Below are positions 61,244 to 64,000 of a DNA stretch of 64,000 bases, in pieces; the first letter of the stretch is position 1, and every line of letters starts with the position of its first letter. Source of the stretch: Dyella tabacisoli (GTDB lineage: Bacteria > Pseudomonadota > Gammaproteobacteria > Xanthomonadales > Rhodanobacteraceae); contig NZ_KZ857175.1 of assembly GCF_003350925.1 (NCBI RefSeq), positions 493,955 to 557,954 on the forward strand. Direction: 5' to 3'. The position numbers and the translations under genes are program-made. The notes under the pieces are model-generated. The model searched no databases. It was not told the origin of the DNA and saw only the letters and a list, made by a program, of their open reading frames with translations.

Positions 61244-62013
61244 CAGAACGGCGCCGGCGAAGGTCCGTAGTAAGACGTCAGCAATTGGGCTACCGCGGGT
61301 TCGCTGCGTTGCAAAAGGCCTGGTTGCGACCAGTGCATCTCGCTGACCACCGCGAAGAATTCGTCAGCGCCTTCGGCGGCATAGGGGTCGATCAGGGTTT
61401 CACGCCCGCGGCTGGTCTCGGCAACCAGGTCATCGTAGGCGCGCTGAAAAGTGTTGATCCAGACGCGCCGCACGATGCCGGGCGGCAAGGGCGGCACGCC
61501 GTCGGCCGGGCCGTCCAGCATGTCCAGCTTGTGCGCCATCTCGTGGATGATGACGTTGTAGCCATCCCAGGGTTGCTCCAGGTCCAGCCAGACATCGGTG
61601 AGTGACAGCACCAGTGGGCCGTGCTCCCACGCCTCGCCAATCAACACGTCTTCGGCTTCACTGACCACGCCGCTGCGTTCGTCATGATGGCTGCGGCGCA
61701 CCTTGAACTCACCGGGGTAGATCAGCACTTCGTTCCAGCCGCGCAAGGCACGTACGCCTTGTTGCAGCGCCGGCAAGCAGGCTTGCATCGCTATCAGCAG
61801 GCGCAGGCGTTCATCCAGCTCGGCTCCAGCCAGGGCATGGAAGCGCTTGCGGGCAAGAAAGACCGTGGCCAATTGCCGAAGTGCGGCTTGTCGGGTGGGG
61901 TCCAGGCGAAGCGCCAACGGACAGGCTGCCAAGGCTCGGCGCCACAACGGATCAGGGATGGCGGGAGGTTCGAACTGCGACCGAAAACGTCGCCACCAGT
62001 CACTCGGCGTCAA
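61243..62013 (-). CDS. mtfA: Zinc peptidase MtfA
   Basis: A 256-residue protein with the MtfA zinc site: His157-Glu158-x2-His161 (IIHEMAHKLD) and a third ligand Glu218 (ADEFFAV). The N-terminal DWWRRFR start and YPGEFKVRRSHHDE segment also match. In E. coli MtfA is a metallopeptidase that binds the Mlc repressor and affects glucose uptake. Convergent with phoQ, 30 bases apart. Confidence 0.93.
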   Translation of the reverse strand: MTPSDWWRRFRSQFEPPAIPDPLWRRALAACPLALRLDPTRQAALRQLATVFLARKRFHALAGAELDERLRLLIAMQACLPALQQGVRALRGWNEVLIYPGEFKVRRSHHDERSGVVSEAEDVLIGEAWEHGPLVLSLTDVWLDLEQPWDGYNVIIHEMAHKLDMLDGPADGVPPLPPGIVRRVWINTFQRAYDDLVAETSRGRETLIDPYAAEGADEFFAVVSEMHWSQPGLLQRSEPAVAQLLTSYYGPSPAPF

Positions 62014-62019
62014 AGACAG

Positions 62020-62325
62020 TTACTGAATCGAGCCGGGAAGCAAGGATTGCCAGCCCAGGCTGAGTCGGCGCCCGCTGGGGGTGGCCGGTGAATTGCTGTG
62101 CGAGCCGCCATCGCTGTTGCCGGCCGAAGGCGGGCCGACCTGGGGCGCCACTTCGTGCCCGATATACGTGGCATCGCCACCGTTGCTGTTGTCTTTGGCC
62201 GGGGTGCAATCAGTGCTTGAGTGCTGCGCAGCGGCCATATCCTGGGTGTCCGCTTCCATGGCCGTTGCGGCATGGATGCCGACGACGCAGAGAGCACATC
62301 CGAGCAGTAACCGCTTGACACTCAT
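62020..62325 (-). CDS. Small exported protein
   Basis: The 101-residue product has a signal peptide (LLLGCALCVVGIHAATA) and a low-complexity mature part rich in Ser, Asn, Gly and Pro, ending in SLGWQSLLPGSIQ. Seven bases separate it from mtfA and it runs the same way, so the two are probably co-transcribed, this gene first. I recognise no family. The divergent gap to birA (62326-62613) carries a TAGAAT -10-like box at 62528-62533 on the birA side. Confidence 0.55.
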   Translation of the reverse strand: MSVKRLLLGCALCVVGIHAATAMEADTQDMAAAQHSSTDCTPAKDNSNGGDATYIGHEVAPQVGPPSAGNSDGGSHSNSPATPSGRRLSLGWQSLLPGSIQ

Positions 62326-62613
62326 GGCAAGCCAACCCCTGGACCCATAAGTCGAGCAAGAGATCCTGGCAGAAACGATGGCGGGATGCCAGTGCTCCCC
62401 AGGGATGCTCTGATCTATGGGGCGTGGGCGGCATGAGGCCTATAAGGCTCGCAACCCGCTTCCCACAGGGACTTTCTTCGGTTGCTGTCCGGCGCCGGAA
62501 TTAGGTGGCTCTCTTGGCAAGCCGGGCTAGAATCCGCCCATGTATAAGACTCATGATTTCCTCGGCGCAAGCCATCGCGCAGCTCTGTTTCTCCCCCCAG
62601 GCACGGCACGCTG

Positions 62614-63585
62614 ATGCAGGCACGACAATTGCTTTCCACGCTGGCCGGCGGCGAGGCCATTTCGGGTGCGGCGTTGGCCGAGCGCGAAGGGGTGACGCGC
62701 GCCGCGATCTGGAAACAGGTGGAGGCGCTGCGTACTCGCGGCGTGCCGATCGAAGCTCGCGGCACGGCCGGTTATCGCCTGCCTTGGTCGGTACAGATGC
62801 TCGATGAACAGGCTATCCGGGCGGCTTTGCCAGCCACGGTAGGCAAGCGACTGGGCATGCTGGAGCTGCATTGGGAGCTGGACTCTACCTCCAGCGAGTT
62901 ACAGCGCCGCATCGTGGAAATCACCGATTTGAGCATGGTGCTGGCCGAAACGCAGAGTGCCGGCCGTGGTCGCCGTGGCCGCCCGTGGTTGTCGCCGCCA
63001 GGGCTGAATCTTTATCTGTCTTGCCTCAAGCGGTTTGACTCCGGTTTCGCCTCTTTGTCTGGGCTATCACTGGCGATTGGGGTGATCGTGCTGCGCGCGC
63101 TCAATACATTAGGTGTCGCTGGCGCCGGGTTGAAGTGGCCCAACGATGTGCTCGCGGCCGATGGCAAGCTGGGCGGCATCCTGGTCGAGCTCAGCGGTGA
63201 ATACCAAGGCCCTTGTGCAGCAGTCATCGGCATTGGCCTCAATTTGCGCCTGACTGCGCAACTGCGCGAGCAAGCCGGGCAGCCGAGTACGGATCTCGCA
63301 AGCCTGTGTGGAGGTACGCCGCCGGACCGTAACCGCGCTGCGGCGGCCTTGATCGCGGCACTGGTCGAGGGCCTGAGCGAATTTGAACACAATGGCTTCG
63401 AGGGCTTCGTCGAGGAGTACGCCCAGCATGATTTGCTGCGCGGCAAATCGCTGCGTTTGCATGGTGCGCTGGGCGAACTTGACGGTACCGGTGCGGGGGT
63501 GGATGCACGTGGCGCCCTGCTGCTGCAAACGGAAACCGGGCTGCGCCAGATCGACAGTGCCGACGTTACGGTTCGACGCGTATGA
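62614..63585 (+). CDS. birA: Biotin-protein ligase and biotin operon repressor BirA
   Basis: A 323-residue protein with an N-terminal HTH (GAALAEREGVTRAAIWKQVEALRTRG) and the ligase domain: biotinyl-5'-AMP-binding loop GRGRRGR at 117-123, KWPND at 174-178, and the C-terminal barrel (GELDGTGAGVDARGALLLQ). It biotinylates carrier proteins and may repress biotin genes. Its stop overlaps the coaX start (ATGA), a common gene order. Confidence 0.94.
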   Translation: MQARQLLSTLAGGEAISGAALAEREGVTRAAIWKQVEALRTRGVPIEARGTAGYRLPWSVQMLDEQAIRAALPATVGKRLGMLELHWELDSTSSELQRRIVEITDLSMVLAETQSAGRGRRGRPWLSPPGLNLYLSCLKRFDSGFASLSGLSLAIGVIVLRALNTLGVAGAGLKWPNDVLAADGKLGGILVELSGEYQGPCAAVIGIGLNLRLTAQLREQAGQPSTDLASLCGGTPPDRNRAAAALIAALVEGLSEFEHNGFEGFVEEYAQHDLLRGKSLRLHGALGELDGTGAGVDARGALLLQTETGLRQIDSADVTVRRV

Positions 63586-64000
63586 GTCCGTCGAGATTGC
63601 TCCTGGATCTGGGCAATACGCGATTGAAGTGGGTGCTGCAAAGCGCCTCGGTTGAGGTGGCACGCGGCGCGGTGGCCTGGAGTGACGATGTCGGCACCAT
63701 TCTGGCTGATGACTGGCGCGGCTTACCCGCGCCGCAGCAGGTATGGGGTGCTTCGGTCGTCGATGCGGCGCGAGAAGCGTTGGTCGCGTCCATCATCAGC
63801 ACCCGCTATGCGCAATCGGCTTACTGGCTGCGCACCCCTGCCGAAGCCTGTGGGGTGCGCAATGCTTACGCTGAGCCGGAGCGGCTGGGCGTCGATCGTT
63901 TTCTGGCGATGGTGGCTGCCTATGACCAGGGACGTGCGCCTTGTGTGCTGGTCGGGGTGGGTACCGCGTTGACCTTGGATGCGCTGGCCGCCGATGGTCG
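63582..64000 (+). CDS. coaX: Type III pantothenate kinase (partial at window end)
   Basis: The ATG in the ATGA overlap with birA opens a frame that runs to the window end, 139 codons. The N-terminal phosphate loop LLLDLGNTRLKW (D-x-G-N-T), the GVDRF motif near residue 105 and the GVGTALTLDALAADG strand are the type III pantothenate kinase signature. It phosphorylates pantothenate, the first step of CoA synthesis. The C-terminal half lies outside the window. Confidence 0.93.
   Translation, partial: MSPSRLLLDLGNTRLKWVLQSASVEVARGAVAWSDDVGTILADDWRGLPAPQQVWGASVVDAAREALVASIISTRYAQSAYWLRTPAEACGVRNAYAEPERLGVDRFLAMVAAYDQGRAPCVLVGVGTALTLDALAADG

Noticed and set aside
1..64000. CRISPR array, prophage, rRNA or tRNA genes
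   Set aside because: No regular direct repeats with spacers, phage structural genes, rRNA stretches or tRNA T-arm signatures were noticed on reading both strands. A dedicated tRNA and covariance-model search would be decisive.

Overview
This window looks like chromosomal DNA of a GC-rich gammaproteobacterium in the order Xanthomonadales, most likely the Rhodanobacteraceae (Dyella, Luteibacter, Rhodanobacter or Frateuria type). That is an inference from gene content and order: a DUF58-DUF4381-batA-batB/C-batD cluster, phoP-phoQ followed by mtfA, birA overlapping coaX, RND pumps of Xanthomonadales type, and a sedolisin protease next to a TonB-dependent receptor. No rRNA, tRNA, CRISPR array, prophage or complete insertion sequence was recognised.

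Layout. 1-5.7 kb: end of an aerotolerance-type (Bat) operon with two VWA proteins. 5.7-11.5 kb: macro-domain protein, MarR regulator and a first RND efflux pair. 11.5-15.0 kb: leftward housekeeping genes (M28 peptidase, MscL, FAH-family hydrolase, DUF1579-like protein). 15.3-19.8 kb: MacAB-like ABC exporter with its two permeases on separate genes. 19.8-20.9 kb: a near-leaderless MarR regulator with a C-terminal Cys/His cluster plus a small thioredoxin-fold protein. 21-31 kb: AtoE-type fatty acid transporter, an intergenic repeat, universal stress protein, TrhA/hemolysin III, TfoX-N protein, DUF885 peptidase-like protein, DUF456, DUF3298, an atypical kinase, ferredoxin-NADP reductase, a tautomerase and a methyltransferase. 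31.3-36.2 kb: second RND pair with a TetR gene tail to tail. 36.2-57.7 kb: accessory DNA with long gaps, gene remnants and mostly exported or regulatory genes (trypsin-like protease, GNAT, secreted beta-rich protein, Lnt paralog with TetR, GhrA, a jelly-roll/7TM protein, FadR-type regulator, S53 protease, TonB receptor, PNPOx-like protein, TetR with a small membrane protein, DUF4336 protein, and two small proteins I cannot assign). 57.7-64 kb: conserved core genes: dusA, PepSY protein, phoP, phoQ, mtfA, a small secreted protein, birA and the start of coaX.

How the genes fit together. Three exporters (two RND pairs, one ABC) lie within 30 kb. No outer-membrane channel gene accompanies any of them, so they probably share a TolC-like protein encoded elsewhere. 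Several regulators have clear palindromes at their own promoters, giving testable self-regulation models. The S53 protease and TonB receptor fit digestion of external protein followed by uptake. The PepSY protein overlapping phoP may adjust PhoQ signalling.

I found no clear large undescribed system. The best leads are the Cys-cluster MarR/thioredoxin pair with a promoter-palindrome and almost no 5' leader; the TetR/Lnt-paralog operon, again with a palindrome overlapping the start codon; repeated 12-15 bp tandem duplications at or next to gene stop codons; an orphan intrinsic terminator suggesting a small RNA near 23.8-24.0 kb; and a BatB protein that has lost its metal-binding MIDAS motif.
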